Assembly (NCBI GenBank): GCA_007741555.1
Contig: CP036526.1
Location: 6,747,719 to 6,811,718, forward strand
Source: Stieleria marina
GTDB lineage: Bacteria; Planctomycetota; Planctomycetia; Pirellulales; Pirellulaceae
Reading direction: 5' to 3'
Length of the DNA: 64,000 bases
Under the pieces are notes generated by a model, which saw nothing but the letters and a program-made list of their open reading frames with translations, searched no databases and had not been told where the DNA came from. The position numbers and the translations under genes are program-made. This document shows, one piece after another, positions 45,062 through 54,184 of the stretch. Position 1 is the first letter of the stretch. Every line of letters starts with the position of its first letter.

Positions 45062-46972
45062 CTACGGCGAATAATTGATCGGTGCCACGTTGACCGGCTT
45101 CATCGCGGCAGGAACTGCGATCGGCTGTGGCGGTGCAGCAAGTGGCGCTGCAACCAGTGTCGTAATGGGCGTGGGCGACTGGTTCACAGCACCCTGGTCA
45201 CTTGGCAGATCACTTTGATACTCAACGTGCGCCTGATGCTGTGAGTGCCTTGGCTTGTCGACAATCTGCTGAGGCAGCCCACAAGAGCTTGTTCTGCCAA
45301 CGGAAACGTTCTCGTTTTTCATTAGCGTGCCCATCGCACGCTTGAGGTTGAAAATCGAAAGTTTGAATGTCAACTGCGACTGCAGGTAGTCAAATTCGGA
45401 TTGAGCCAAACGGTCCTGGGACAACAGTAGGTTTTCCAGAGCCAAGCTTGCCGTCACGTCTTCGCCGGGCAATTGTTCCCAGCGCTGCGTGAGTGCATCC
45501 AGCTGCGCGGCTCGCGCTTTCATCGCTTGTTGTTTGGTCGAAAGCTCTGTTTCGGAAGTCTGAAATTCGCGAACAGCAACCTCCACTTCCAGTCGCACAG
45601 TTTCCAGCGTGGTGCAGTACTGGTTCCTCAGCTGGCGGATTTCCAACTGGCGGCGACGGTGCCGAGCTTCGGCGGCCCGATTACACACCGGAAACTCATA
45701 CTGCAATCCGATTCCGTAGCTAGGACGGCCTTTGGACCACTCATTTCCAAACGCTTTGCCGACGTCGCCGCTTCCGGCCAGACCGCTCAAGTAGCCATCG
45801 GTGATCAGATTCAGTACTGGCAGCAATTCATGCTTGGCCATGTTCAACCGAACCGAAGCGGCTTTTATGTTCTTAATGGCCTGCTCCAATTCCGGACGCA
45901 TTTGAAACGCAACCGTGACGGATTGATTCAAATCAACCGGTAGGCTCTCAAAGCTGGGCTGATCCGAAGGAATCAGTTCGTTCTCCATCAGCGAATCGTC
46001 GTTGACCAAAGACCGCAGCCGAGACTCGGCATTTTTGACAGCCGCGCGAGCACGGACCAATTCTGAAACGCGCTGTTTTAGCGATGCTTCAGCACTGACG
46101 ATTTGGTTGGCTTGAGCATCAATGTCGCGACGACTGTTCAGCCGATCAAAGACTTCTTTGCCGCGCACGTACGAATTGATTTTTTGATACAGAACCGCGC
46201 GTTCCAAGTAAAGTGCCCAGTAGGATCGAGCGACTTCAAGCAAGTGCGATTGAATCTGGCGATTGAATTCGTCATCCGAAACGGACTTGTCAATCTGAGC
46301 CAACAGAACCAGGCTTGTGTTGTAGACCTGCCCCCGGCCGCGCCAAAGCGGCTGTGTGAAGCTGACGTTCAGCCGTGCTGTTCCCTGAGGATTGGGCACG
46401 AAGAACGTTGAATTGGTACGTTGATGCCCCAACTGCTGATTGACATCCAACTGACCACCGCTACGTGTCCGACGTCGCATGCCCGCGCGTCCGGACAGAT
46501 TCTCGTCTTCAAAAAACTGAATCCCAGCTCCAGCTGTCAACGAGTTCCCGATCGGGTCGTTGTTGTCGTCCCAGCGGCCTTCCATGTACGCCGTCCAGTC
46601 AAACGCAGCGTCGGCTTCGATGACCGCGGTTTCGCGAATCAACGGGAGCTCGCTGAACACTTTGATCTGTTTGGAATTTTCCAGCGCCCGAACAAGTGTT
46701 TCGTCCAAGCTGAGAATCAGCTGCGGTTGGTCGTTGCGAATCGGCCGCGAAACCAGCGGTTGCCACCAGCCCGAATCAAACTGGACTTGAGTGGGGGAGG
46801 CCAGCTCGGCGTCGATCGTTTGGTTAACATGTTGCAATTGATCGTAGTCGGCAACACTCGCCCCGCGTCCTTGCGGTTGTTGCGCGGACACGGAAGTCGA
46901 CAACGCGATGGTGGCGATTGCCAGCCTGCCGAATGTGCGATTGCACGAATTTTTGATAAGGTCGTAAAACAC
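45062..46972 (-). CDS. TolC-family outer-membrane efflux/secretion channel
   Basis: This 636-residue protein starts at GTG 46972 with an export signal (LAIATIALSTSVSAQQ). Two TolC-type halves are visible: the first with LILSLDETLVRALENSKQIK, AAFDWTAYMEGRWDDN and NVSFTQPLWRGRGQVYNTSL; the second with LNQSVTVAFQMRPELEQAIK, RLNMAKHELLPVLNLITDGY, YGIGLQYEFPVCNRAAEARH and LSIFNLKRAMGTLM. Long heptad-like helices (ARAAVKNAESRLRSLV, LSTKQQAMKARAAQLDALTQ) would build the periplasmic tunnel. The C-terminal 80 residues are Pro/Ala-rich and extra to the family. TolC trimers form the outer-membrane exit for tripartite machines. Here it lies between the M50-HlyD fusion (88-base gap) and the giant protein (269-base gap), so it is the likely exit port for that protein. 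Confidence 0.88.
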   Translation of the reverse strand: MFYDLIKNSCNRTFGRLAIATIALSTSVSAQQPQGRGASVADYDQLQHVNQTIDAELASPTQVQFDSGWWQPLVSRPIRNDQPQLILSLDETLVRALENSKQIKVFSELPLIRETAVIEADAAFDWTAYMEGRWDDNNDPIGNSLTAGAGIQFFEDENLSGRAGMRRRTRSGGQLDVNQQLGHQRTNSTFFVPNPQGTARLNVSFTQPLWRGRGQVYNTSLVLLAQIDKSVSDDEFNRQIQSHLLEVARSYWALYLERAVLYQKINSYVRGKEVFDRLNSRRDIDAQANQIVSAEASLKQRVSELVRARAAVKNAESRLRSLVNDDSLMENELIPSDQPSFESLPVDLNQSVTVAFQMRPELEQAIKNIKAASVRLNMAKHELLPVLNLITDGYLSGLAGSGDVGKAFGNEWSKGRPSYGIGLQYEFPVCNRAAEARHRRRQLEIRQLRNQYCTTLETVRLEVEVAVREFQTSETELSTKQQAMKARAAQLDALTQRWEQLPGEDVTASLALENLLLSQDRLAQSEFDYLQSQLTFKLSIFNLKRAMGTLMKNENVSVGRTSSCGLPQQIVDKPRHSQHQAHVEYQSDLPSDQGAVNQSPTPITTLVAAPLAAPPQPIAVPAAMKPVNVAPINYSP

Positions 46973-47060
46973 TATTCATCCTTGAAAGTGTGGGGATACA
47001 TTGCCCAGGCTAAGTGGGCATACGTCTACCTGGCATTTAGAACATCGGAATGGTTCGGTG

Positions 47061-49325
47061 CTATCTTGCCAAACGATTGGTGAACAAATGGTCGTTCAAT
47101 TGCAAGCATTTTGCTTGTGCGGATTGTCTTGTTTCTGACATCATTTGACGCTTTGTTCGAATCCAAAGTCGAACCGCGTCGACCGCGATCTGCCCAATGG
47201 TTCCGCTGCGGTAGTGAAGCGTGGCGTAGCCAGATTGGCCAGGCAAAACCGCCTCAGATTCACAGCCGGCGAAGTCAATCAAGATTGGAAAGCGTGGTTG
47301 CACCAACTCCACTTGGTCGCCGTGCTGTTCACCCTTTTGAACTTTGGGCTGAACGGTGAGCGGACCACCCACGTGAGCGCCCAAGGCGGCATGTTTCAGA
47401 TCGGTCGATGCACGTGGAAGCACTCGTCGCACGGTACCTTGAAACGATTCTCTACCCGTTCCCCAAACGTGAATGTCAATCGATTCGCCATCTCGATCGC
47501 GAAACGCATCGATGTCACGTTGATCGATCAGCCCATAAATCATCTCGCGATCGTTCGTGCCCATCACGAACATTCGGTCACCGGCTTTCAGTACAGTTCC
47601 GCGCCGACTCTCGATGTCGCTTTCCGCAATGATACCGTCGCTGGGAGCGACAACTCGCAACGAAACAATCTGCTGACGAACTTGATCGGCTCGCGTCTCT
47701 AACGAATGACGATTTCGCCATTCAACTTGAACAGCTGCAATAGCGCCATCAACGCGGTAGTCGCGAGCCCTTTGCAAAGACTGTTCGATCTGCAAACGCA
47801 AGTTATCGGCTTCGATTTCCAACTCACGATTTGAAAGCACCGCTAGGACTTGTCCCTTCTTAACTCGGTCGCCGACCCGAACTGCGTTTTCAACCAGAAA
47901 ACCACTGACGCCGCAGCGAATTTCTTCGGCGGGATGGTAGTCGACCACCACCGGTACCCTTGCTTGCGAGTACCACGGAACGACCGACCAAGCTCCCCAC
48001 AGACAGGCAGCCCCCAAACCGCTGATCAATAGCATCCGGGCGTAGCTGGCTTGTTTCGTTTTTGTCAACGTATTGATCGATCGGTAGAGTGGAATCGCGA
48101 TGCCGACTAAAAGTGACGTTACAGCCAAGACGACACCCGCGCCGTGAAACAAAACTTCGGCGGTGATCGCAATCGATACCGTGATCAATATCCGCCAGAC
48201 GAATGACAGAATCGCGTAGACAACGACGATAGCGTGCTTGCCTTCTGGCCATTGCGGGCATTTGACTTGCACGCCCATGAAATACCGACGCATGAAGTAC
48301 GCCATCCACTGACGACCGTGAGTCGCCAAGTTTGGCATCTCGATCGCATCGGACAAAATGTAGTAGCCGTCGAATCGCATCAACGGATTCGCATTGAACA
48401 ACACCGTCACCAAAGTGGCCGTCACGATGACATTGACACAGTGCTGTTTGACTAAGGGATCGAAGGTGTTGCACCAAATGATCGCCGCAACCGCCGCAAC
48501 AAAGATCTCGGCGTACATGCCAGCAGCCGAAACCAAAATCCGTTTCCACTTGGAATCCAACTTCCAAATACTTGTCACATCGACGTACGGCATCGGCGCT
48601 AACACGATAAACACCAGACCGGCTTCGCGAACATTGCCGTTGTACTTGCGGCAAGCCATCGCGTGACTCATTTCGTGGATCAATTTCAATCCGACCCAAG
48701 ATGCCAATAGCCAAACCCAATTCGATGACGATAGCAAACCTTGCCCGGCTTGGCTGAACTGATCCCAGTGCGACCAGAGTTGGTAGGCACCGTAGGTCAC
48801 GACAACAGACCAGATCACTGCACCGAACCAACTGAAAACTTGCCGACTGACCCCATCGATTGGTCGCAGCAAGGGCATTGGGTTCACGAGCGGCAGTTTT
48901 TGCATGATCGGGTTTGCTTTTCCGAGCACTTTTTTTTGCGAATCTTTGTCCCTTGATTCGGTTTGCCGCGTAGCACTGCGCGATTGCGATGTCGTCGCGA
49001 TCCCCGAATCGAGTAGCCATTTGCAAAGAGTGCCGGTTTCGCGTTCGCTAAGAGCGTCCGCACCACAGACCGATGCGGTTCGCCCCATGGCCTCTGCAAT
49101 CGTCGTGTCACCGTCCAACAGCGACACAAACGTGTATTCGGCAAGTCCCAATCGATAGAATTTACTGCTGATCTTGTCTTCAATTACGTAACAGGTTTCG
49201 CCCGCGTAAGTTTGGACGCTGACGCTGATATTGTCGCGTACGCGCGGCATCATCGCCATGATCTCGTACGCGACGTGTTGTTCGGTTTCGTGCTGCGATG
49301 CGTCAGGATCTGATAGGTTCATCAT
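47061..49325 (-). CDS. PqqD-like / M50 metalloprotease / HlyD-type membrane fusion protein
   Basis: A 754-residue polytopic inner-membrane protein. Residues about 30-112 resemble a PqqD-like peptide-binding module (YVIEDKISSKFYRLGLAEYT, FVSLLDGDTTIAEAM). The M50 (site-2-protease-like) core has the zinc site HEMSHAMACRKYNG (217-230) and the second ligand block NANPLMRFDGYYILSD (311-326, Asp319). Several transmembrane helices surround it (FGAVIWSVVVTYGAYQLW, VSAAGMYAEIFVAAVAAIIW). After the last helix (about 440-465) the protein ends in a periplasmic HlyD/lipoyl hairpin: GVSGFLVENAVRVGDRVKKG, QVLAVLSNRELEIEADNLRL and LRVVAPSDGIIAES. It may cleave or feed an exported substrate while docking to TolC. 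Its start is three bases from the preceding gene's end, showing tight coupling. Confidence 0.88.
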   Translation of the reverse strand: MMNLSDPDASQHETEQHVAYEIMAMMPRVRDNISVSVQTYAGETCYVIEDKISSKFYRLGLAEYTFVSLLDGDTTIAEAMGRTASVCGADALSERETGTLCKWLLDSGIATTSQSRSATRQTESRDKDSQKKVLGKANPIMQKLPLVNPMPLLRPIDGVSRQVFSWFGAVIWSVVVTYGAYQLWSHWDQFSQAGQGLLSSSNWVWLLASWVGLKLIHEMSHAMACRKYNGNVREAGLVFIVLAPMPYVDVTSIWKLDSKWKRILVSAAGMYAEIFVAAVAAIIWCNTFDPLVKQHCVNVIVTATLVTVLFNANPLMRFDGYYILSDAIEMPNLATHGRQWMAYFMRRYFMGVQVKCPQWPEGKHAIVVVYAILSFVWRILITVSIAITAEVLFHGAGVVLAVTSLLVGIAIPLYRSINTLTKTKQASYARMLLISGLGAACLWGAWSVVPWYSQARVPVVVDYHPAEEIRCGVSGFLVENAVRVGDRVKKGQVLAVLSNRELEIEADNLRLQIEQSLQRARDYRVDGAIAAVQVEWRNRHSLETRADQVRQQIVSLRVVAPSDGIIAESDIESRRGTVLKAGDRMFVMGTNDREMIYGLIDQRDIDAFRDRDGESIDIHVWGTGRESFQGTVRRVLPRASTDLKHAALGAHVGGPLTVQPKVQKGEQHGDQVELVQPRFPILIDFAGCESEAVLPGQSGYATLHYRSGTIGQIAVDAVRLWIRTKRQMMSETRQSAQAKCLQLNDHLFTNRLAR

Positions 49326-49328
49326 TTC

Positions 49329-51233
49329 TTACCAAGGCAATGCGGCGCGAGTTTGTTCGATGGCCCGGTGAAACGCGATCCATGCGACCGATCGAGAGTC
49401 AGTCTTGACCTTTGCGCGGCCTTCCATTCCAGGCCGCAGCCCAAGCTTGTCGTTGGCGACGGTTACTTCGGCGATAAAGACATTCTCCGCCCCGCGAATC
49501 TCCGCACGCGGTCGAAGTCGGTCGATGACACCGTCGACTGCACTTGTACCGAAGCCATCGAAATACACACTGACTTGATCGCCGACTTCGACGTGCATGA
49601 TTTCATCCGCCGGAATTGCCACTTCGATGCGAAGGTTGTCCAGCGGCGCGATCTCGTACAGAACTTGTCCCTTGCTGACCGGGAAATTCTCACGCCGATC
49701 CAGACTGCCCGAAAGCACAATGCCGTTGATCGGGCTACTCATCTCCAAGTGCGATTCTCTAAATTCCAACAACGACTCTTGATTCTCCAATCGTTGCCGG
49801 TCCAAGTCCGCCATCAAGGCCTCTGGAGTTTCGTGCTTCGCCAAATGAGTGTCACGTTTCTTGGCCGCGCGACTCTTTTCAGCGGAAACGCCCGCCAACT
49901 CCCACAAGATTTCGCGCCCATCCATTCTGGCCAGTAATTGCCCCTGATCGACGACTTCGCCCGGTTCGGCGAGAGTGTTTTGCAAAAGCCCATCATGCGG
50001 TGCGACACAGAATCGACGCTCAACGGGCTCGATCAAGCTTTGGCAGGTAATCGTGTAAGTCCACGGCATGCAGAGCACTGCGGCCAGCCCAACCACGCCA
50101 CAGACGGCCGCGGCAAATTTCAGCCGATGCTTGTTAGAAGTGATGGTTCGCAGCGCGCGATTAATCCGTCCCCGTTGCTTCTGGCGGACCGTCTCCAACG
50201 TTGTCCCCAGTGGCTCCCCAACGGCAGAAACAAAATGTTGCAAATTTGGGATGGTCGCCATTTCGCGACGCCCCACCATGGCCAGCGCGCCTACCGCTTT
50301 GCCGTCGCCGGTCGTTAGCGGTGTGCTGATGACCAGGGAATCGCGTCTGGCAAGTTGTTTGTGCGCCAGCAGCTGATGCGGTTCAGCGCCGGGCAGAGGC
50401 GGCCACGCGCCCCAGGCTTCACGGCCCAGACATTCGTCTAGCACATTTTTCATCAGCATCGTGGATTCAGCATTACCGTCGATGATTGCAACATCGGACG
50501 CTGCAACCATTTTGCAGTTCGATCGATCACCGCAGAGCCCGATAAAAACCTGATCGCACTTCCAATGTTCTTTCAGATCGACGACGGCATTCGTACAAGC
50601 CTCTTCGATCGTGGCCGCCTGCTGCGTTCGCATGACCAATTCCAAAGTCGATGCCGTAGTGCGCATCTGGCTGGTCGCCGACAAGGACTTTTCACGGTTG
50701 GCGATTGAGCTTAAGAAAGTCGATTGCAGTTGTCCGATCGCGAGTTCCAAGCTGCGCTGTTTGACCGACAGCGGCGCTTGCACGATGGTCACCATCGCGC
50801 ACAAGCTTTGCACTTCGGTTGGCACCACAATGCACTCGAACCCCGCCTTGGGCACCGATGCGACCAACGTCGAATTCGCCGCCAAGGCATGTTCGACTCG
50901 CGGGAACAACCATTTACTAATCGCCTTTAAGTCAATGGCAGCGTCCTTTAGCACTCGGTGTCCAATGCTGATACCTGTCGGCCCTTTGGACAACAACAGA
51001 CTACCGATCACATTGCTACGCTCGGCTTGCATTTGCAAACAGCCAGCCGCCAAATCCGACACGCTTGCCCCCGACTGCGTTAGTTCTGCGAGCCGACGTT
51101 GGATTTGCGCGGTCGCCTGCAGCTCTTCTTGATCTGCTTGGGCTGTTTTTTGAGAGCTACTTGCATTGCGATGCGCACTATGCACGACCAATTTCGGCGA
51201 AGGGCCAGCAGCGGTTTTGGTGGATGGTTGCAT
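49329..51233 (-). CDS. GAF-domain / HlyD-type membrane fusion protein
   Basis: This 634-residue protein has an unusual order. Residues about 55-180 and 200-360 are cytoplasmic sensor-like modules; the second is GAF-like (TIEEACTNAVVDLKEHWKCD, LVISTPLTTGDGKAVGALAM, NLQHFVSAVGEPLGTTLETV). A single transmembrane helix follows at about 372-392 (LKFAAAVCGVVGLAAVLCMP), then a periplasmic adaptor: CVAPHDGLLQNTLAEPGEVV, DQGQLLARMDGREI, a coiled-coil hairpin (about 470-500), MSSPINGIVLSGSLDRRENF and LRIEVAIPADEIMHVEVGDQ. It thus joins a cytoplasmic ligand sensor to a type I-like adaptor. It sits between a plain HlyD adaptor (66-base gap) and the M50 fusion (three-base gap). It could gate or signal the state of the exporter; that is inference. 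Confidence 0.85.
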   Translation of the reverse strand: MQPSTKTAAGPSPKLVVHSAHRNASSSQKTAQADQEELQATAQIQRRLAELTQSGASVSDLAAGCLQMQAERSNVIGSLLLSKGPTGISIGHRVLKDAAIDLKAISKWLFPRVEHALAANSTLVASVPKAGFECIVVPTEVQSLCAMVTIVQAPLSVKQRSLELAIGQLQSTFLSSIANREKSLSATSQMRTTASTLELVMRTQQAATIEEACTNAVVDLKEHWKCDQVFIGLCGDRSNCKMVAASDVAIIDGNAESTMLMKNVLDECLGREAWGAWPPLPGAEPHQLLAHKQLARRDSLVISTPLTTGDGKAVGALAMVGRREMATIPNLQHFVSAVGEPLGTTLETVRQKQRGRINRALRTITSNKHRLKFAAAVCGVVGLAAVLCMPWTYTITCQSLIEPVERRFCVAPHDGLLQNTLAEPGEVVDQGQLLARMDGREILWELAGVSAEKSRAAKKRDTHLAKHETPEALMADLDRQRLENQESLLEFRESHLEMSSPINGIVLSGSLDRRENFPVSKGQVLYEIAPLDNLRIEVAIPADEIMHVEVGDQVSVYFDGFGTSAVDGVIDRLRPRAEIRGAENVFIAEVTVANDKLGLRPGMEGRAKVKTDSRSVAWIAFHRAIEQTRAALPW

Positions 51234-51299
51234 GGTGGTTGAATCTTGGATGATTGCCGTCGACTGAAATCAAGAGGCGTGAAATCACTAAACGCGAAT

Positions 51300-52208
51300 T
51301 CACTGAGCGGCGAAAACGCATCGCACGCCGCTGCGATAACGACCGTCACGGTTTTCGATCAAAACATCTAAACGCACGCGGCCACTGTCCGCTTCGGTGA
51401 CCGCGCCGATGTATTCGATCTGGCCGATCAATTGTTGGCTTTCTTCGTGCGGAAGGTCGCTGGGTATAACAAGCTGCAGCGTTTGGTCGGCGGTTGCCTG
51501 ATCTGCTGAACGGTCGGCCAATCGACGGGCCAATCCGGTGGGGACAAAGAATGTCACTCGCAACGAATCTAGCTGCACGACAGTGGCCACTTGTGGTTCG
51601 TTCAAAGAAACGTACTCGCCCGTTTCCTTCAGCACTTCGGTGATCACGCCGGTGATGGGACTGCAAACGCGGCGTTGTTCGATTCGGGCTTCGATCTCGG
51701 CTAGTTCCAACTCTGCCAAACGTTGATCTTCGATGGCCGACTGCACGTTCAATTGCGCAACACGAGCATCTGCCTTGGCGCGGCGAGTTTCTTCTGGGCT
51801 ACCCGCTCCGCTATCATACAATTTCTGCAGTTTTGCAAGACGCACCTCTTTCATCTCCGCTTCGACGCGGAGAGCTTCGATACGCGAAGAGTTCTCAGCC
51901 CTTGCCTTGGCGATGCGACGTGACGCGTTTAGCACGTTGGAATCCAACAGCATCAAGGTTTCGCCCTGACGCACGCTGGCACCTCGTTCCGCCATCACTT
52001 CGGAGATTCTGGCTGATTCGGAGCCAGCAACACGGATCTTGCGGATCGGTTCCGTGAAACCTTCATACTGCATCGGTTGGCGGCTGCGCGTCGGATTTTC
52101 GCTGCGCGTCGCACCGATCGCCGAAACACACGCAACGCAAACAGCGAGCATCGCGATCGTTCTAGGAACGAAAGAACTTTGGGACTGTTGGCTGGTTTGT
52201 TGACTCAT
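51300..52208 (-). CDS. HlyD/RND-type periplasmic adaptor
   Basis: This 302-residue adaptor starts at 52208 (MSQQTSQQSQSSFVPRTIAM) with a signal-anchor helix (LAVCVACVSAIGA); the frame is open to 52286 but overlaps the likely translation zone of the upstream gene. Lipoyl half-motifs ARISEVMAERGASVRQGETL and SPITGVITEVLKETGEYVSL flank an alpha-helical hairpin (KARAENSSRIEALRVEAEMK to ELAEIEARIEQRR). A beta-barrel domain follows (LRVTFFVPTGLARRLADRSA) ending at RSGVRCVFAAQ. Such adaptors bridge an inner-membrane pump and a TolC channel. It is 35 bases downstream of the SecA-like gene and 66 upstream of the GAF-HlyD gene, so it is part of the export operon. No ABC or RND pump is present in the window. 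Confidence 0.85.
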   Translation of the reverse strand: MSQQTSQQSQSSFVPRTIAMLAVCVACVSAIGATRSENPTRSRQPMQYEGFTEPIRKIRVAGSESARISEVMAERGASVRQGETLMLLDSNVLNASRRIAKARAENSSRIEALRVEAEMKEVRLAKLQKLYDSGAGSPEETRRAKADARVAQLNVQSAIEDQRLAELELAEIEARIEQRRVCSPITGVITEVLKETGEYVSLNEPQVATVVQLDSLRVTFFVPTGLARRLADRSADQATADQTLQLVIPSDLPHEESQQLIGQIEYIGAVTEADSGRVRLDVLIENRDGRYRSGVRCVFAAQ

Positions 52209-52243
52209 ATCAGATCCAGTCTTTGGACAAATTTGAAAAGAGG

Positions 52244-54184
52244 TTACGCGCTGCGTGCCAAAGAAGACTGGACGGATTCCAGCCAATCGTCGTACTCGAC
52301 CATTTCTTGACGCGATTGAAAGGCGCGTCGTTCCACTCGCGACTGGACTCGCGAAATCGCATCATGAAAATCGCCCCGGCACTGTCCCTGTTCGTCGGCG
52401 GCTTTCGTCATCCGGGCTGCCAGATCAGGAGCATTCGCGGCAATGAGTTCGTCCTCTGCCGAAGCAAAAAACTGGCAACTGCCAGGGTCTCCCTGCCGTG
52501 CCGCACGCCCCACCAGCTGTCGATCAACACGCTTGGAGTGGTGAAATTCAGTCGCAACGACATGCAGTCCACCTGCTTGTTTGACCATGTCACTGAGCCG
52601 AATGTCGGTGCCGCGACCCGCCATATTTGTCGCGACAGTGACCGATCCCGCCGCGCCCGCCTTGGCGATCAAGTCCGCTTCGTCTTCGCTCTGGGTACCG
52701 TTGAGGACAACATGCTTGACCTGTTTGCGCGTCAGTAGCTCGCTCAGCTGATTGCTTTCCAGAATCGTGCGGGTGCCAATCAGAACCGCCTGCCCCGACT
52801 GCCGCCTGGACGCTGTATCGTCCGCGATCGCTTCGAATTTGGCGCGAAAATCGGCGAAACTACGCGTGGGCAGTGTTTTGCGAATGCAGGGTCGATGTGT
52901 ATCGATGCGAACGACTGGCAACGCGTAGAAAGTGCGAAGTTCAGACTCGCCGCCCGATGCGGTTCCCGTCAGCCCGCACATCCCGGAATAAAAGCCGCTG
53001 TAGCGTTGGCGAGTGATACGAGCCTGAGTTTCGTTTTCGGGAGTCAGCGGAACTGATTCCTTCATTTCGACGGCTTGATGCAAACCGCTGCTCCACGTTC
53101 TCTCGTCGTGAATTCGTCCGGTGTTTTGGTCAACGATCATGACCTTTTGATTTTGGATGACGTAGTCGACGTCGCGCACCAGAATGTGAGTCGCACGAAG
53201 CGAATTCTCGATTAGCTTGGACCATTGGCGTGACAATCGACCCGGTGGACGCTGGGCATACGATTCATGAATCGATGCCCAGCCCGCATCGGTCAAAGTG
53301 ATTCGCTTGCGTTCGCGTTCGACTTGAAAATCAGCATCGCCAAGCGAATCGGCGACATCCTTGGCGAACGCAAACAGGCTGGGCGAAGTCCGAATGCCGT
53401 GATTTCCACCGCTCATGATCAGAGGCGTGGTCGCTTCATCAATCAAGACACTGTCGGCTTCGTCAACAATCGCAAAGGCGTGCCCACGCTGAGTCAGCGG
53501 AGCCGTATTGATTGCGACACCTTGCAATGATCGCAAGAACCGTTCGCCCATCGGCTCCTTGAATCGAGATCGGATGGCGAGCTGGTCCTTTAAGAAATCA
53601 AAACCAAATTCGTAGCCTGGACCGTAAGTGATGTCGCACGCGTAAGCAGCAATCTTATCGGGAACGGGACCTTGAGATTCAAGCAAGCCACTGGTCAACC
53701 CAAGTTGCGAGAAGACACCTTGGAGCTCTTCGTGATCTCGCGCGGAGAGATAATCGTTGGTGGTCGAAACATGGACGCCTTTACCATTCAAGGCATGCAG
53801 TATTGCTGGCAACCCCGTCGTGATGGTCTTGCCTTCACCAGTTTGGATCTCCGCAATCGCGCCGACTGCCAAGACAAGTCCGCCCAACAACTGCGCGTCG
53901 TAGTAGACCATTCCTTTGGCGCGGCGCATCGCCTCCGTTGCCAATGCGTAGCAGCGACAAACGATGTCCAGCGATGTCACCGGCTCTCCCGCAGCAACAC
54001 GCTGACGAAGCAAGGCGTACTGATCGATCATTGCCTGCTGGCTGAAAAGCCGCACACCATCTGTTTCGAGCCGAATTCGCGAGATTAGCGATCTTGAAGA
54101 TCGATGCGCAGTCAATACGCCCGCTCGTGGAGATCCGATCGCGTTGCGATAGGACGGAATCGTTCGATAACGAGAAGCAATCAT
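52244..54184 (-). CDS. SecA-like preprotein translocase ATPase, C-terminally short
   Basis: This is a 646-residue SecA homologue (start at 54184; the open frame continues 16 codons upstream without a better signal). Walker A is AEIQTGEGKTITTGLPA (111-127), followed by VHVSTTNDYLSARDHEEL, YACDITYGPGYEFGFDFLKD and the Walker B region AFAIVDEADSVLIDEATTPL. The helicase-2 half has VATNMAGRGTDIRLSD, GGLHVVATEFHHSKRVDRQL and VGRAARQGDPGSCQFF. The protein stops just after VERRAFQSRQEMVEYDDWLE, that is at the start of the long helical scaffold. So the helical wing and zinc-binding tail of housekeeping SecA (about 900 residues) are missing. It heads the operon with HlyD, GAF-HlyD, M50-HlyD, TolC and the giant protein. 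I infer a specialised, SecA2-like motor for that substrate. Confidence 0.88.
   Translation of the reverse strand: MIASRYRTIPSYRNAIGSPRAGVLTAHRSSRSLISRIRLETDGVRLFSQQAMIDQYALLRQRVAAGEPVTSLDIVCRCYALATEAMRRAKGMVYYDAQLLGGLVLAVGAIAEIQTGEGKTITTGLPAILHALNGKGVHVSTTNDYLSARDHEELQGVFSQLGLTSGLLESQGPVPDKIAAYACDITYGPGYEFGFDFLKDQLAIRSRFKEPMGERFLRSLQGVAINTAPLTQRGHAFAIVDEADSVLIDEATTPLIMSGGNHGIRTSPSLFAFAKDVADSLGDADFQVERERKRITLTDAGWASIHESYAQRPPGRLSRQWSKLIENSLRATHILVRDVDYVIQNQKVMIVDQNTGRIHDERTWSSGLHQAVEMKESVPLTPENETQARITRQRYSGFYSGMCGLTGTASGGESELRTFYALPVVRIDTHRPCIRKTLPTRSFADFRAKFEAIADDTASRRQSGQAVLIGTRTILESNQLSELLTRKQVKHVVLNGTQSEDEADLIAKAGAAGSVTVATNMAGRGTDIRLSDMVKQAGGLHVVATEFHHSKRVDRQLVGRAARQGDPGSCQFFASAEDELIAANAPDLAARMTKAADEQGQCRGDFHDAISRVQSRVERRAFQSRQEMVEYDDWLESVQSSLARSA

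Noticed and set aside
47890-49026. 378-codon minus-strand frame overlapping the M50 fusion
   Set aside because: It is an alternative frame of the same strand with Arg/Cys-rich shadow composition; the M50 frame holds all motifs.
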